A stretch of DNA of 64,000 nt from positions 1 through 64,000 of the forward strand of contig NZ_BFAQ01000055.1 in assembly GCF_002933855.1 (NCBI RefSeq), given 5' to 3'. Under the pieces are notes generated by a model. It ran no database searches. It was not told the origin of the DNA and worked only from the letters and a program-made list of their open reading frames with translations. Source of the DNA: Vibrio penaeicida (GTDB taxonomy: Bacteria > Pseudomonadota > Gammaproteobacteria > Enterobacterales > Vibrionaceae). The first letter of the stretch is position 1. The number at the start of each line of letters is the position of its first letter. This document shows positions 1 through 7,636 of this stretch, piece after piece. The translations under genes were made by a program, and so were the position numbers.

Positions 1-38
1 CAATTAAAGTAGGAAGATGATTTCATTGGATTAAATAA

Positions 39-61
39 TTAATTGTCCTACCTACAATTAA
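39..61. repeat. inverted repeat, possible operator
   Basis: A perfect 8-bp inverted repeat (TTAATTGT, 7-base spacer, ACAATTAA). It lies beyond the 3' end of dgoA. The TTGT/ACAA half-sites resemble those of the dgo operators at 1725 and 2524, but the spacing differs. It may be an operator for a gene off the left edge. Nothing else is visible in bases 1-162. Confidence 0.3.
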
Positions 62-162
62 CACTCTATTGGCTCGATTTCCTGTGAATTGAGTTTTAAT
101 AGCCTTTTTCTTCATTTAAAACTTATTTCACGAATTATGCCGATTTCATTACTTTAATTTTT

Positions 163-807
163 CTACGTAAGTGACATCCAACTGTCTCGATACGCTTTCG
201 CGCGCTTTTCTAATTCTGAAGGCTTAATGCCTTTCTTATATAAACCGGACCCTAAACCAAAACCATCTACCCCTACATCTCGGTAGGATTGCATTTGCTT
301 AGAGTCGGCTTCAATACCGCCAGTAGGACAGCAAATCGTTTCGGGTGGTAGTACCGATTTGATCGCTTTTACACCTTGCGGCTGTATTAATTCTGCTGGG
401 AAGAATTTCAGGGCTGTTGCGCCATGCTCTATGGCAGCAAAGGCTTCTGTGGGGGTCTGAATCCCCGAAAATACCACACAATCATGTGCCCGAGCTGTAT
501 GAATAACGTCTGGGTTCATATTGGGGGTCACAATTAACTTGGCACCAGTCTCAATAACAGGCATCAATTTATCTACTGTCGTTACTGTTCCTGCACCGAT
601 AAACGCTTCTTCTCCAAAGGTTTGCATGAGTTTATTTATGCTTTGAATAGCATTTGGAGAATTCAGTGGTACTTCAATAAATCGGAATCCATGTTTCAAT
701 AGAATACGCGTAACTTCAATAACCTCGTTTGGTTCCACGCCACGTAATATTGCGATGAGAGGTAAAGTCTTAAACCATTCGTGCTCTCTTAATTGTTTAG
801 TATTCAT
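163..807 (-). CDS. dgoA: 2-dehydro-3-deoxy-6-phosphogalactonate aldolase
   Basis: Class I aldolase of the KDPG/KDPGal family, 214 aa. It cleaves 2-dehydro-3-deoxy-6-phosphogalactonate to pyruvate and glyceraldehyde-3-phosphate, the last step of the DeLey-Doudoroff galactonate route. Seen: the FIEVPLNSPNA segment with the catalytic Glu near residue 45, GAGTV near 71-75, and ALKFFPAE with the Schiff-base Lys near residue 134. The ATG at 807 is preferred over an in-frame GTG at 819 because GGA lies about 7 bases upstream of it. The start overlaps the end of dgoK by 11 bases, so the two are translationally coupled. KDPG aldolase (eda) is the alternative, but the adjacent galactonokinase favours dgoA. 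Confidence 0.9.
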   Translation of the reverse strand: MNTKQLREHEWFKTLPLIAILRGVEPNEVIEVTRILLKHGFRFIEVPLNSPNAIQSINKLMQTFGEEAFIGAGTVTTVDKLMPVIETGAKLIVTPNMNPDVIHTARAHDCVVFSGIQTPTEAFAAIEHGATALKFFPAELIQPQGVKAIKSVLPPETICCPTGGIEADSKQMQSYRDVGVDGFGLGSGLYKKGIKPSELEKRAKAYRDSWMSLT

Positions 808-1693
808 AATTGTTTCCACTGTTATAGATTTTAGTCATACCTTTTAAGAAGCATTGGTCACCATCTATTAATTGGTGTTTCATGTTTAAATGATTTAATG
901 CGTCTGAATAAGGTTTACTTAAACTCTTTGAACCAATTAGGTACAATTTTTCTTCTTTTATCAAAGATAATTCGTGGCCAATTAATATTCCTGAGATAAA
1001 GGAATGAACATGTTCTTGTTTTATTTCATTTGTTAAACGGAATGTTCTGGCGCTAAATAAAACGTGATTTAACGGGTCGTTTATTCCTACATCAACGCCT
1101 TTGTTAAACACATCTTTATTGTCTTTTTGTTTTGGTAAAGCTTTGCCTAGCAAACTATGGTCGACCAGTATCGAATATAATTCTCCAGTCATTACAGTGG
1201 AAAACTGGACTAACTTGTTGTCTTTCCATTTGGCGTGTTTGCTGTGCGTGCCGTAGAGAATGGCGCTAAAATCTTGGTTGAGTAATTCACTTAATCCAAT
1301 CAGTTGGACTTCCTCCCCACGCATAACATCGGGGTAGCCAAATGCATTCTGACAACGGATACCAGGAACGATTTTGGCACTGTCACCAGACAATAACGAA
1401 ACGGTTTTGATCCCGCTAACCATGTCGCTAACGGATGCGGGCGCAAAGGTGTAAGGCACTTCACACCAACCTTGTTGAGAGCCTACCATTCCAGCCATGA
1501 GCACGGGTAGTTGACCTGATTCCTTTACCCAACCACCGATAAGGTGGTCGAATTCAACTGAAAACTGGTTGTCTTTAATGGAAAGCAGCCCTTTCTTGGC
1601 ATGGATTGAGTCTAGGCATTCGCCAGTTTCTGCCATCAAAAATGCTCTAAAGTTCGTTGTTCCCCAATCTACGGCGATCCAGTTTCCATTCAT
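797..1693 (-). CDS. dgoK: 2-dehydro-3-deoxygalactonokinase
   Basis: A 298-aa sugar-acid kinase that phosphorylates 2-keto-3-deoxygalactonate with ATP, making the substrate of the downstream aldolase. The N-terminal IAVDWGTTNFRAF segment is the phosphate-binding loop of the DgoK family, and GMVGSQQGW near residues 68-76 is also typical. RBS GAGGTGA lies 6 bases before the ATG. First gene of a dgoK-dgoA operon. A palindrome at 1725-1737, just upstream of the start, is probably the operator of the neighbouring FadR-type regulator. The dehydratase and transporter needed for the pathway are not in the window. Confidence 0.93.
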   Translation of the reverse strand: MNGNWIAVDWGTTNFRAFLMAETGECLDSIHAKKGLLSIKDNQFSVEFDHLIGGWVKESGQLPVLMAGMVGSQQGWCEVPYTFAPASVSDMVSGIKTVSLLSGDSAKIVPGIRCQNAFGYPDVMRGEEVQLIGLSELLNQDFSAILYGTHSKHAKWKDNKLVQFSTVMTGELYSILVDHSLLGKALPKQKDNKDVFNKGVDVGINDPLNHVLFSARTFRLTNEIKQEHVHSFISGILIGHELSLIKEEKLYLIGSKSLSKPYSDALNHLNMKHQLIDGDQCFLKGMTKIYNSGNNYEY

Positions 1694-1724
1694 TACTCAC
1701 CTCATGTATCACTTTATTGTCAAT

Positions 1725-1737
1725 CTTGTATTACAAG
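1725..1737. promoter_or_regulatory. operator of the dgo FadR-type regulator
   Basis: Perfect palindrome CTTGTATTACAAG about 32 bases upstream of the dgoK start. A near-copy stands upstream of the regulator gene itself (2524-2536). TTGTAnTACAA-type dyads are common sites for FadR-subfamily GntR repressors. Binding is inferred. Confidence 0.65.
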
Positions 1738-1784
1738 GTGAAGGAAGTAAACACTTGTCTGATCCATTCTAATGATATCTCAGA

Positions 1785-2501
1785 CTAGCGGATCAAATTA
1801 CTGCCTTTCAGGTTCTTAACTGTCTTGCTTATTGCATCCAAAACAATGTCACGCATTAATTCTCGGGCTTGCTCTGGGTTTCTCATTCGCACCGCGTCCA
1901 TGACCCGATAATGCTCTTCAAGAGCTGGCTTACTCAGTGTGACGTTTTGTTCTAACGTTTGTGAAAACGATACTGCCATGGTTGTTGTGAGCGCATCGCC
2001 TAAAGAAATTAAAAATGGATTTTTAGTTGCCACGAGCAATTGCTTGTGAAACTCCATATCACCAGTATTAATCTGTTCTCTATCACTTTTTTCTACCCCA
2101 TCTGCCATCATGTTGTAACTTTTTTCAATAGCAGCTAGGTTATCGCCAGTAGCGTTTAATGCTGCAAGCGCTGCTGCATTCGGTTCTACCATTAAGCGAA
2201 CTTCTAATAGATGGGGGATAAAAGTGTCGGATTCTTTGTACTGTGTAACCCAACGGAGTACGTCATGATCCAACCAATTCCACTTGTCTGGTGTATTCGC
2301 TACACTGCCCACTTTTGGGGTTATGGTGATTAGCCCTTTACTCGCCAATGTTTGTAATGCACTTCTTACTGATGTGCGAGACACTCCCATCGTTTGTGCT
2401 AATTCATTTTCCCCTTTAAGGAAAGATCCAGCTGGAATATTTTCCCTCAAAACGTCGTAAACAATTTGATCTATCGCTAACGTAGATTTTGATTTTTTCA
2501 T
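1785..2501 (-). CDS. FadR-family (GntR) regulator of galactonate genes
   Basis: A 238-aa one-component regulator. Residues 1-75 form a GntR winged helix-turn-helix (ENELAQTMGVSRTSVRSALQ). Residues 85-230 are an all-helical FCD effector domain with the expected Asp/His residues (EFHKQLLVATKN). It probably represses dgoK-dgoA and itself, with galactonate or KDGal as inducer, like E. coli DgoR. It lies 91 bases upstream of dgoK on the same strand. Matching palindromes precede both dgoK and this gene. No strong RBS is visible. The assignment as DgoR rests on context. Confidence 0.8.
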   Translation of the reverse strand: MKKSKSTLAIDQIVYDVLRENIPAGSFLKGENELAQTMGVSRTSVRSALQTLASKGLITITPKVGSVANTPDKWNWLDHDVLRWVTQYKESDTFIPHLLEVRLMVEPNAAALAALNATGDNLAAIEKSYNMMADGVEKSDREQINTGDMEFHKQLLVATKNPFLISLGDALTTTMAVSFSQTLEQNVTLSKPALEEHYRVMDAVRMRNPEQARELMRDIVLDAISKTVKNLKGSNLIR

Positions 2502-2523
2502 TTATGAATTCATGATTTCAGTT

Positions 2524-2536
2524 CTTGTAATACATG
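2524..2536. promoter_or_regulatory. second dgo operator (autoregulation)
   Basis: CTTGTAATACATG, matching the perfect palindrome at 1725-1737 in all but one base of the right arm (the central base of the dyad also differs). It is 23 bases upstream of the regulator's start codon, a position suited to autorepression. No gene is visible in 2537-2786. Confidence 0.55.
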
Positions 2537-2786
2537 ATAGGTCAAATAGTAACCATAAACCGTGAGTGGCTTCTCATTACTAATTGTTTTGTTATTAGGT
2601 GTTAGATTGAGAAGCGATATCATTCTTACATCTTGATATATATAGAAATATTGAGATTTTTATTTCTGGCTATGTAAAATCTACACTTTCGGTGGAAGCG
2701 TTAAAATAACCTCACATGCTTGATGTAACTTGCGTATGAGGTTATTTAACTAATAGATAATAAAGAAGTTATTGAGGAAAGTCGGT

Positions 2787-3077
2787 TTAGCTCGCAATTG
2801 GCGAGAGAGTAATAATTTTGATTTCTTCTGAAATAAGGTCGTTCACATTTTCAATAAGGTGAGCGAAATGGGCGGTTGCCTGATGTTCCTCAAATGCGCT
2901 TTGATCAACAAAGCATTCGTTGAAAATAAAATGGCCTTCTTCGCCGTTATCTTCAAACAATTCATATCGTAGACATCCGGGTTCTGCCTTAGTAGGTTCA
3001 ACCATTGCACTTAGCATTTGTTGAAGTTCTGTTTCTTTTCCCGGTTTGGCTTTAAAGCAAGCAAGTAAATGAATCAT
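2787..3077 (-). CDS. antibiotic biosynthesis monooxygenase (YgiN-like)
   Basis: A 96-aa single-domain dimeric alpha+beta barrel (ABM family). Seen: an N-terminal LLACFKAKPGKETELQQML strand-helix, EPGCLRYELFED in the middle and an FNECFVDQSAFEEHQ segment with the conserved HxxxxHF pattern (HQATAHFAHL). Relatives such as YgiN act on quinols, or act without a cofactor on reactive small molecules. The substrate cannot be told from sequence. RBS AGGAAA precedes the ATG. A run of four 15-bp direct repeats begins 15 bases upstream of the start. Confidence 0.8.
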   Translation of the reverse strand: MIHLLACFKAKPGKETELQQMLSAMVEPTKAEPGCLRYELFEDNGEEGHFIFNECFVDQSAFEEHQATAHFAHLIENVNDLISEEIKIITLSPIAS

Positions 3078-3091
3078 AGTGTTTCCTAATG

Positions 3092-3151
3092 GTTATTGTA
3101 CGAATAGTTATTGTATGGATGGTTATTGTATAGAAAGTTACCGTGTTGAAC
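3092..3151. repeat. four tandem 15-bp direct repeats
   Basis: Units begin at 3092, 3107, 3122 and 3137. Three start with GTTATTGTA, and the fourth is degenerate (GTTACCGTG). They lie directly upstream of the ABM monooxygenase gene (minus strand), so they could be regulator sites in its promoter or leader, or a small minisatellite. Confidence 0.75.
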
Positions 3152-3189
3152 GTTGCGTTTCATAAATTATCTAATGATAAATAGAATAT

Positions 3190-3267
3190 AAAAAGAAAAA
3201 GGGGCAGTTTAATTTTCCTCGACACATATGAGGGTTGGAGTGTGCCGAGGGGGTCTGAAAACTAAAC
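3190..3267 (-). terminator. terminator after gloA
   Basis: A long imperfect hairpin. The outer arms are 3207-3217 and 3257-3267 (one mismatch). The inner arms are 3217-3226 and 3241-3250 (one mismatch). On the minus strand it is followed by a pyrimidine run containing two blocks of five T. It fits a rho-independent terminator for gloA. It is larger than usual, so a 3'-end small RNA is possible. Confidence 0.55.
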
Positions 3268-3359
3268 AGCCAAAGACAAGGATGAGAGATGAACCCTAAC
3301 TTTTTACGAAGTGAGGCTCTTTATTATTCGCACTTCTGTGTGACCAGAAATGACATTTC

Positions 3360-3755
3360 TTATTCGAATCGACCGTCCCGCTCTATGAACTCAATCTTGT
3401 ACCCATCAGGGTCTTGCAAGAAAAAGAACTTAGCCAAACGCTCGTTATTGTGGAAAAACTCTTTAACTGGCGTCGGATCTAATCCAAACTCAGTGACTTT
3501 ATGATAGTGCTTATCGATGTTTTCCACTGACACTGCTAAATGACCATAACCTGAACCATGAGTATAAGGTTCTTGCTGATCATGATTGTAAGTCAGCTCG
3601 AGCTCGAAGCTGGTTTCTTCATTTCTAAGATAGATAAGAGAAAAGCCATCGAAGTCAAAGCGATCTTCAACAGATAAGTCAAGGGCTTTGTTGTAGAAGT
3701 CGAGCGATTTTTCTAAATCGAAAACCCGAATCATGGAGTGTATTGCTTTTGTCAT
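3360..3755 (-). CDS. gloA: lactoylglutathione lyase (glyoxalase I)
   Basis: A 131-aa VOC-fold enzyme that isomerises the methylglyoxal-glutathione hemithioacetal to S-lactoylglutathione. Metal ligands are visible at the family positions: His6 (AIHSMIRV), Glu in SFELELTYNH, His in YGHLAVS and Glu in DGYKIEFIE. The layout follows E. coli GloA closely. RBS AGGAG sits 8 bases before the ATG. Single-gene unit with its own terminator. Ni(II) dependence is expected from the short bacterial form but is not shown here. Confidence 0.9.
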   Translation of the reverse strand: MTKAIHSMIRVFDLEKSLDFYNKALDLSVEDRFDFDGFSLIYLRNEETSFELELTYNHDQQEPYTHGSGYGHLAVSVENIDKHYHKVTEFGLDPTPVKEFFHNNERLAKFFFLQDPDGYKIEFIERDGRFE

Positions 3756-3979
3756 GTATCGCTCCTGATCGTTGTTGGGGTGCTATTGCTAGTAACGCTA
3801 GGCCGGTATTATTCATGGGTTTTGTGATTAAGTGGTGGTATTGGAATACTACATTTCAAATTTATTGCATGGTTATTGGGATGACGAGTGTATAAAATCA
3901 GTTTCATTGAGTTTGAAGCCTCACTCTTGGGTATATGCGACAGTAAACCAAGCACACAAAAATGAGAAAGGAACGTACT

Positions 3980-4654
3980 ATGAAATACATTTGGGTATTG
4001 TTTGATGCTGATGAAACTCTGTTTAGTTTTGATGCATACCAGGGCTTACAAACAATGTTTTCCCGCCTTAGTGTTGAATTCGATAGAGAAGATTTTGAAG
4101 AATACCAGTTGGTGAACAAGCCACTTTGGGTAAAGTATCAGGATGGGGAAGTTTCTGCACAACAACTTCAAGAGGATCGATTTGTTGTTTGGGGAGAAAG
4201 GCTTAACATTCACCCATCTGAATTGAATCGATTATTTCTTGATGCTATGGCTGATATTTGTAAACCACTGCCTTTCGTTGAAGAAGCTTTGGAGCAAATC
4301 AGTAAACATGCACGCCTTGGGATCATCACTAATGGGTTTACTCAATTGCAAAGCATTCGCCTAGAACGAACTGGGTTAAGTCATTTCTTCGATCACGTCA
4401 TCATTTCTGAAGAAGTTGGAACGGCAAAGCCCGATGTCGCTATTTTTAATGCTGCTTTTGAAAAGATGGGGTACCCAGAAAAAGACCGAGTTTTGATGGT
4501 GGGGGACAACCCTCATTCAGATGTTTTGGGTGGCCTGAATGCTGGAATAGAGACGTGTTGGTTGAATGTTGACGGAACACCGACACCAGAAGGTATTACT
4601 CCGCACTATGAAGTGAAATGCTGGAAAGAGTTACAAGCGCTATTACTGAGCTAA
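3980..4654 (+). CDS. yjjG: HAD-family nucleotidase YjjG
   Basis: A 224-aa HAD phosphatase. Motif I is FDADETLF (residues 8-15), motif II is ITNG, and motifs III/IV are KP and VGDNPHSDV. YjjG of E. coli removes phosphate from dUMP, dTMP and non-canonical pyrimidine nucleotides. The ATG at 3980 is preferred over 3962 because AGAAAGGA ends 7 bases before it, and MKYIWVLFDADETLF aligns with the E. coli N-terminus. Terminator at 4684-4710. Confidence 0.88.
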   Translation: MKYIWVLFDADETLFSFDAYQGLQTMFSRLSVEFDREDFEEYQLVNKPLWVKYQDGEVSAQQLQEDRFVVWGERLNIHPSELNRLFLDAMADICKPLPFVEEALEQISKHARLGIITNGFTQLQSIRLERTGLSHFFDHVIISEEVGTAKPDVAIFNAAFEKMGYPEKDRVLMVGDNPHSDVLGGLNAGIETCWLNVDGTPTPEGITPHYEVKCWKELQALLLS

Positions 4655-4683
4655 ATTTGGATTGCACTTCACGATTTTAAGCC

Positions 4684-4710
4684 GCGAATAGTCAGTATTC
4701 GCTTTCTTTG
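4684..4710 (+). terminator. terminator after yjjG
   Basis: Hairpin GCGAATA / TATTCGC with a 5-base loop, followed by a T-rich stretch, 30 bases after the yjjG stop. Confidence 0.7.
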
Positions 4711-4778
4711 TTTTGAATCAGTATTTTCAGAAAAGCGCCGAATTACCATAGCCTTAGATTACTAAAGAGGGTTATGTT

Positions 4779-4949
4779 ATGAAGCGCTTTTTTCCTTCGT
4801 CTGTCATGCTTACGCCGTTTGTTGTCCGATACTACAATGGCGATAATTCTTTGTTCGAATCGGAACACATCAATTCAGATAACGATGAAATTAATGAAAT
4901 AGAAGTGGAACGTAGAGAAACCAAAGAGCCAGATCTCTCGGTTTCTTAA
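4779..4949 (+). CDS. small hypothetical protein, 56 aa
   Basis: An ATG with RBS AAAGAGG 8 bases upstream opens a 56-codon frame. The N-terminus is basic and hydrophobic (MKRFFPSSVMLTPFVV) and the C-terminal half is acidic (NDEINEIEVERRE). It is followed by a strong hairpin at 4974-4998. I do not recognise it. The RBS, the change in charge along the protein and the hairpin support a real gene. Confidence 0.6.
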   Translation: MKRFFPSSVMLTPFVVRYYNGDNSLFESEHINSDNDEINEIEVERRETKEPDLSVS

Positions 4950-4973
4950 CCTTTGCAGGCTTCAAAGGCAGAA

Positions 4974-4998
4974 ATGCCGCAGATAAACGCTGCGGCAT
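4974..4998. terminator. hairpin between convergent genes
   Basis: Perfect 9-bp stem ATGCCGCAG / CTGCGGCAT with a 7-base loop. It lies between the plus-strand small gene and the minus-strand glutaredoxin-like gene. It has no long T-run, but probably ends transcription from both sides. Confidence 0.6.
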
Positions 4999-5064
4999 TA
5001 TAGATTTCTATAGTTAGGCGTATTAATAAAAGCTAGGTTTATTAACAAAAGTAGGCGAGATTGA

Positions 5065-5424
5065 TTACGCGAATTCTTTCTGGAGATACGCAACGATATC
5101 GCCAGATTCATACATCCACTTCGTTTCACCGTCTTTTTCAATACGAAGGCAAGGTACTTTCACTCTGCCTCCGCCATTTTCTAACTCTTCTCTGTGAGTT
5201 GCATTATTTTTTGCATCACGCAACTCAATGTTCAGTGATTGTCTTTTCATTTCACGACGAACTTTCACGCAAAATGGGCAAGCATCGAATTGGTAAAGAG
5301 ACAGCTGCTTGGTTTTTTGGTTGATGATTTGCTGTTCATTCTGATCTCGTTTTACACCCTTTGGTGAGAATACAAAATTCAACCCTAGAATGATCTTACC
5401 TAAAAACCAACGTATCAACTTCAT
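5065..5424 (-). CDS. membrane-anchored glutaredoxin-like protein
   Basis: A 119-aa protein. Residues 1-20 are a hydrophobic/basic N-terminal segment (MKLIRWFLGKIILGLNFVF) that may anchor it in the membrane. Residues 40-118 are a thioredoxin-fold GST-N/glutaredoxin domain with active site CPFC, cis-Pro motif VPCL and glutathione-site YESGDIVAYL. Role: thiol-disulfide exchange with glutathione, partner unknown. The start at 5424 is chosen for the AAGGAG site 7 bases upstream. The longer upstream frame lacks an RBS. Confidence 0.82.
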   Translation of the reverse strand: MKLIRWFLGKIILGLNFVFSPKGVKRDQNEQQIINQKTKQLSLYQFDACPFCVKVRREMKRQSLNIELRDAKNNATHREELENGGGRVKVPCLRIEKDGETKWMYESGDIVAYLQKEFA

Positions 5425-5673
5425 TGCTTGCTCCTTACTGCAGGTGTTGCATTGATAATTATATCGAAACGACAACAGAACTTATCCTAAATCCAACTCA
5501 ATGCCAACCAATTGAGGGGTTAAGTGGTACAGATAACAGCGATCCATTTTCCAGTTTGAGGGGCTAGGAGCTTCTATCTCTTTAGAAAAGCGCAAACGCT
5601 TGTGCAAAAAAGTAAATATTGTATCGATGACTAGGATTTTAATTGAGGATGGTATATTTTAAGTCGTTTTTTG

Positions 5674-5692
5674 AATAAGAATGATTACTATT
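5674..5692. promoter_or_regulatory. candidate Fur box of the siderophore ABC operon
   Basis: A stretch matching about 10 of 14 positions of the 7-1-7 Fur model (TAAGAAT G ATTACTA, 5676-5690). It lies just before the first permease gene. It is weaker than the Fur boxes at 9237 and 63724. Confidence 0.5.
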
Positions 5693-6644
5693 GGGGTTAC
5701 AGCCTGCTGTGTTTAAGTTAGTTTTTGTTTTACTTATATTAAGTGCGGGTTCACTGTTTGTTGGTGTAGCCGACTTGAGCTTGCAAAAGTTGCTGGAAGG
5801 CGATGAAGCAGCATGGGAAATATTACTGATTAGCCGCATTCCACGTTTGCTGGCAATTTGGCTGGCAGGGGCAGGTTTGAGTATTGCTGGTCTTATTATG
5901 CAGCAAATTAGCCAAAACCGTTTTGCTGCACCTTCTACATCGGGCACCATTGAGTGTGCAATGTTGGGGTATTTACTCAGCATCCTAATTTTTGGTCATG
6001 GTGAGAATCTATTCCTGATCTTTGGTACATCAATTCTTGGCACGTTACTTTTCGTAAGGTTCATCAACACCATTCAGTTTAAGAATGCGATATACGTTCC
6101 CTTAGTGGGTATCATTTTCGGTAATGTCGTGTCGGCTGCCGCTACCTTTATTGCTTACAAATTTAACCTCGTCCAAAGCTTATCGACATGGGCTATAGCG
6201 AACTTTTCTACCGTTCTTCAAGGCAATTACGAATTACTCTATATTGCCGTTCCTGTTGCCGTCTTTAGCTATTGGTATGCGGCGAGGTTATCTGCCGCTG
6301 GAATGGGCAAGGATTTCGCAACAAACATAGGGCTTAATTACCAGCAGGTTGTAGTTGTGGGCGTTATGTTGGTCTCCGTTACTTCTGCCAGCATTGTAAT
6401 GATTGTTGGTGAGTTGCCGTTTTTAGGCCTGATAATTCCTAACCTCGTTGCCGCCTATATGGGAGATAACATTCGCCGAAATATTCCATATACGGCACTG
6501 TGCGGGGCGATTCTCGTTCTAGTTTGTGATGTTGCTGGCAGGCTTATCATTTTCCCTTATGAAGTCCCCATTTCAATGATCATTAGTATTCTCGGTGGTA
6601 CGGCTTTCTTGTTCCTCATTTTGAAAGGAAAGCATAATGCGTGA
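5691..6644 (+). CDS. ferric siderophore ABC transporter permease (VctD-like)
   Basis: A FecCD-family inner-membrane permease, up to 317 aa, with about nine hydrophobic segments. The coupling region LPFLGLIIPNLVAAYMGDNIR near residues 245-265 is typical of the family. With the next permease and ATPase it imports a ferric siderophore, probably a catecholate given the CeuE/VctP-like binding protein at 13437. The start is uncertain: no ATG occurs before codon 67, so a TTG at 5691 or a GTG at 5709 must serve, and a Fur box abuts it. It overlaps the next gene by 8 bases. Confidence 0.87.
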   Translation: MGLQPAVFKLVFVLLILSAGSLFVGVADLSLQKLLEGDEAAWEILLISRIPRLLAIWLAGAGLSIAGLIMQQISQNRFAAPSTSGTIECAMLGYLLSILIFGHGENLFLIFGTSILGTLLFVRFINTIQFKNAIYVPLVGIIFGNVVSAAATFIAYKFNLVQSLSTWAIANFSTVLQGNYELLYIAVPVAVFSYWYAARLSAAGMGKDFATNIGLNYQQVVVVGVMLVSVTSASIVMIVGELPFLGLIIPNLVAAYMGDNIRRNIPYTALCGAILVLVCDVAGRLIIFPYEVPISMIISILGGTAFLFLILKGKHNA

Positions 6645-7584
6645 CAGAATCGTCTTAACCGGTTTTCTAATCGTCGCTTTGTTATTTGTTTTTCTTTTTA
6701 TTGGGTTGGGACTTAACGCAGATAACTATGAATACTTTTTATCTCGTCGAACCCCTAAAGTGATGGCGATTGTTATCGCCTCTATTGCGATCGCACAGTC
6801 TTCCTTGGTGTTTCAAACCATTACACACAATCGGATATTGACGCCGAGCATCATGGGGTTTGATTCACTGTATGTACTCATTCAAGTGTGTATTTTAGTG
6901 GTATTGGGTGGTGTGGGCTCTGTGTTGTTAAGTTCATTCATTAAATTCTCGATATCCGTTGCCGTTATGGTGGGTTTTTCGTTAGCTCTTTTTAGTTTTT
7001 ACTTTCGTAGAGAAAACCCGAATATCATGACGCTTCTACTTACTGGCGTGATTTTTGGGCAGCTGTTTTCCAATATCGCGGGCTTCTTTATGATGGTAAT
7101 GGACCCGACAGAATTTTCTTTCCTTCAAGGTGCCATGTTTGCGAGCTTCAATAACGTAAACAGTGACCTAGTCTATTTGTGCTTAATTCCTCTATCCATT
7201 GTTATTGGGTGTTTGTATTTCTTACATAACAAACTGGATGTTTTTTGGCTGGATAAAGATAACGCATTAAGCCTAGGTGTAGACGTAAATAAAGTAACGA
7301 AACAAGTTTTGGTGTTGGTTTCTATTTTGATTGCCGTTTCAACAGCATTAGTTGGCCCAATTCTTTTCTTTGGTTTGTTGGTGGCTAATTTGACTCGGCA
7401 ATGCTTTAAAACCTATCGCCATAAGATTTTGATGACGGGTGCCTCGCTAATGGGAGTTTGCATGTTGTTAAGTGGGCAGTGGGTGATAGAGCGCGTATTT
7501 GAATTTGAAACAACGTTGAGCGTCATCGTGAATTTTGTTGGTGGTTTGTATTTTCTTTCCTTATTGATTAGGCAGAAAGTGTAA
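6637..7584 (+). CDS. ferric siderophore ABC transporter permease (VctG-like)
   Basis: Second FecCD-type permease, 315 aa, forming a heterodimer with the upstream permease. Multiple membrane helices are seen, with the ATPase-contact segment VGPILFFGLLVANLTRQ near residues 240-255. RBS AAGGAAA precedes the ATG, which lies inside the end of the preceding gene. The last codons sit in the first unit of a 21-bp triplicated sequence that repeats the gene end. Confidence 0.88.
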   Translation: MRDRIVLTGFLIVALLFVFLFIGLGLNADNYEYFLSRRTPKVMAIVIASIAIAQSSLVFQTITHNRILTPSIMGFDSLYVLIQVCILVVLGGVGSVLLSSFIKFSISVAVMVGFSLALFSFYFRRENPNIMTLLLTGVIFGQLFSNIAGFFMMVMDPTEFSFLQGAMFASFNNVNSDLVYLCLIPLSIVIGCLYFLHNKLDVFWLDKDNALSLGVDVNKVTKQVLVLVSILIAVSTALVGPILFFGLLVANLTRQCFKTYRHKILMTGASLMGVCMLLSGQWVIERVFEFETTLSVIVNFVGGLYFLSLLIRQKV

Positions 7585-7628
7585 GTGTTCAGGCAGAAAG
7601 TGTAGTTGATCAGAAAGAAAGCGTAGTG
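7571..7628. repeat. 21-bp tandem repeat at the permease gene end
   Basis: The motif AGAAAGTGTA (third copy AGAAAGCGTA) recurs at 7574, 7595 and 7616, a 21-bp period. The first copy carries the permease stop codon. The repeats fill the short gap before the ATPase gene. Confidence 0.75.
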
Positions 7629-7636
7629 GTTGCATC

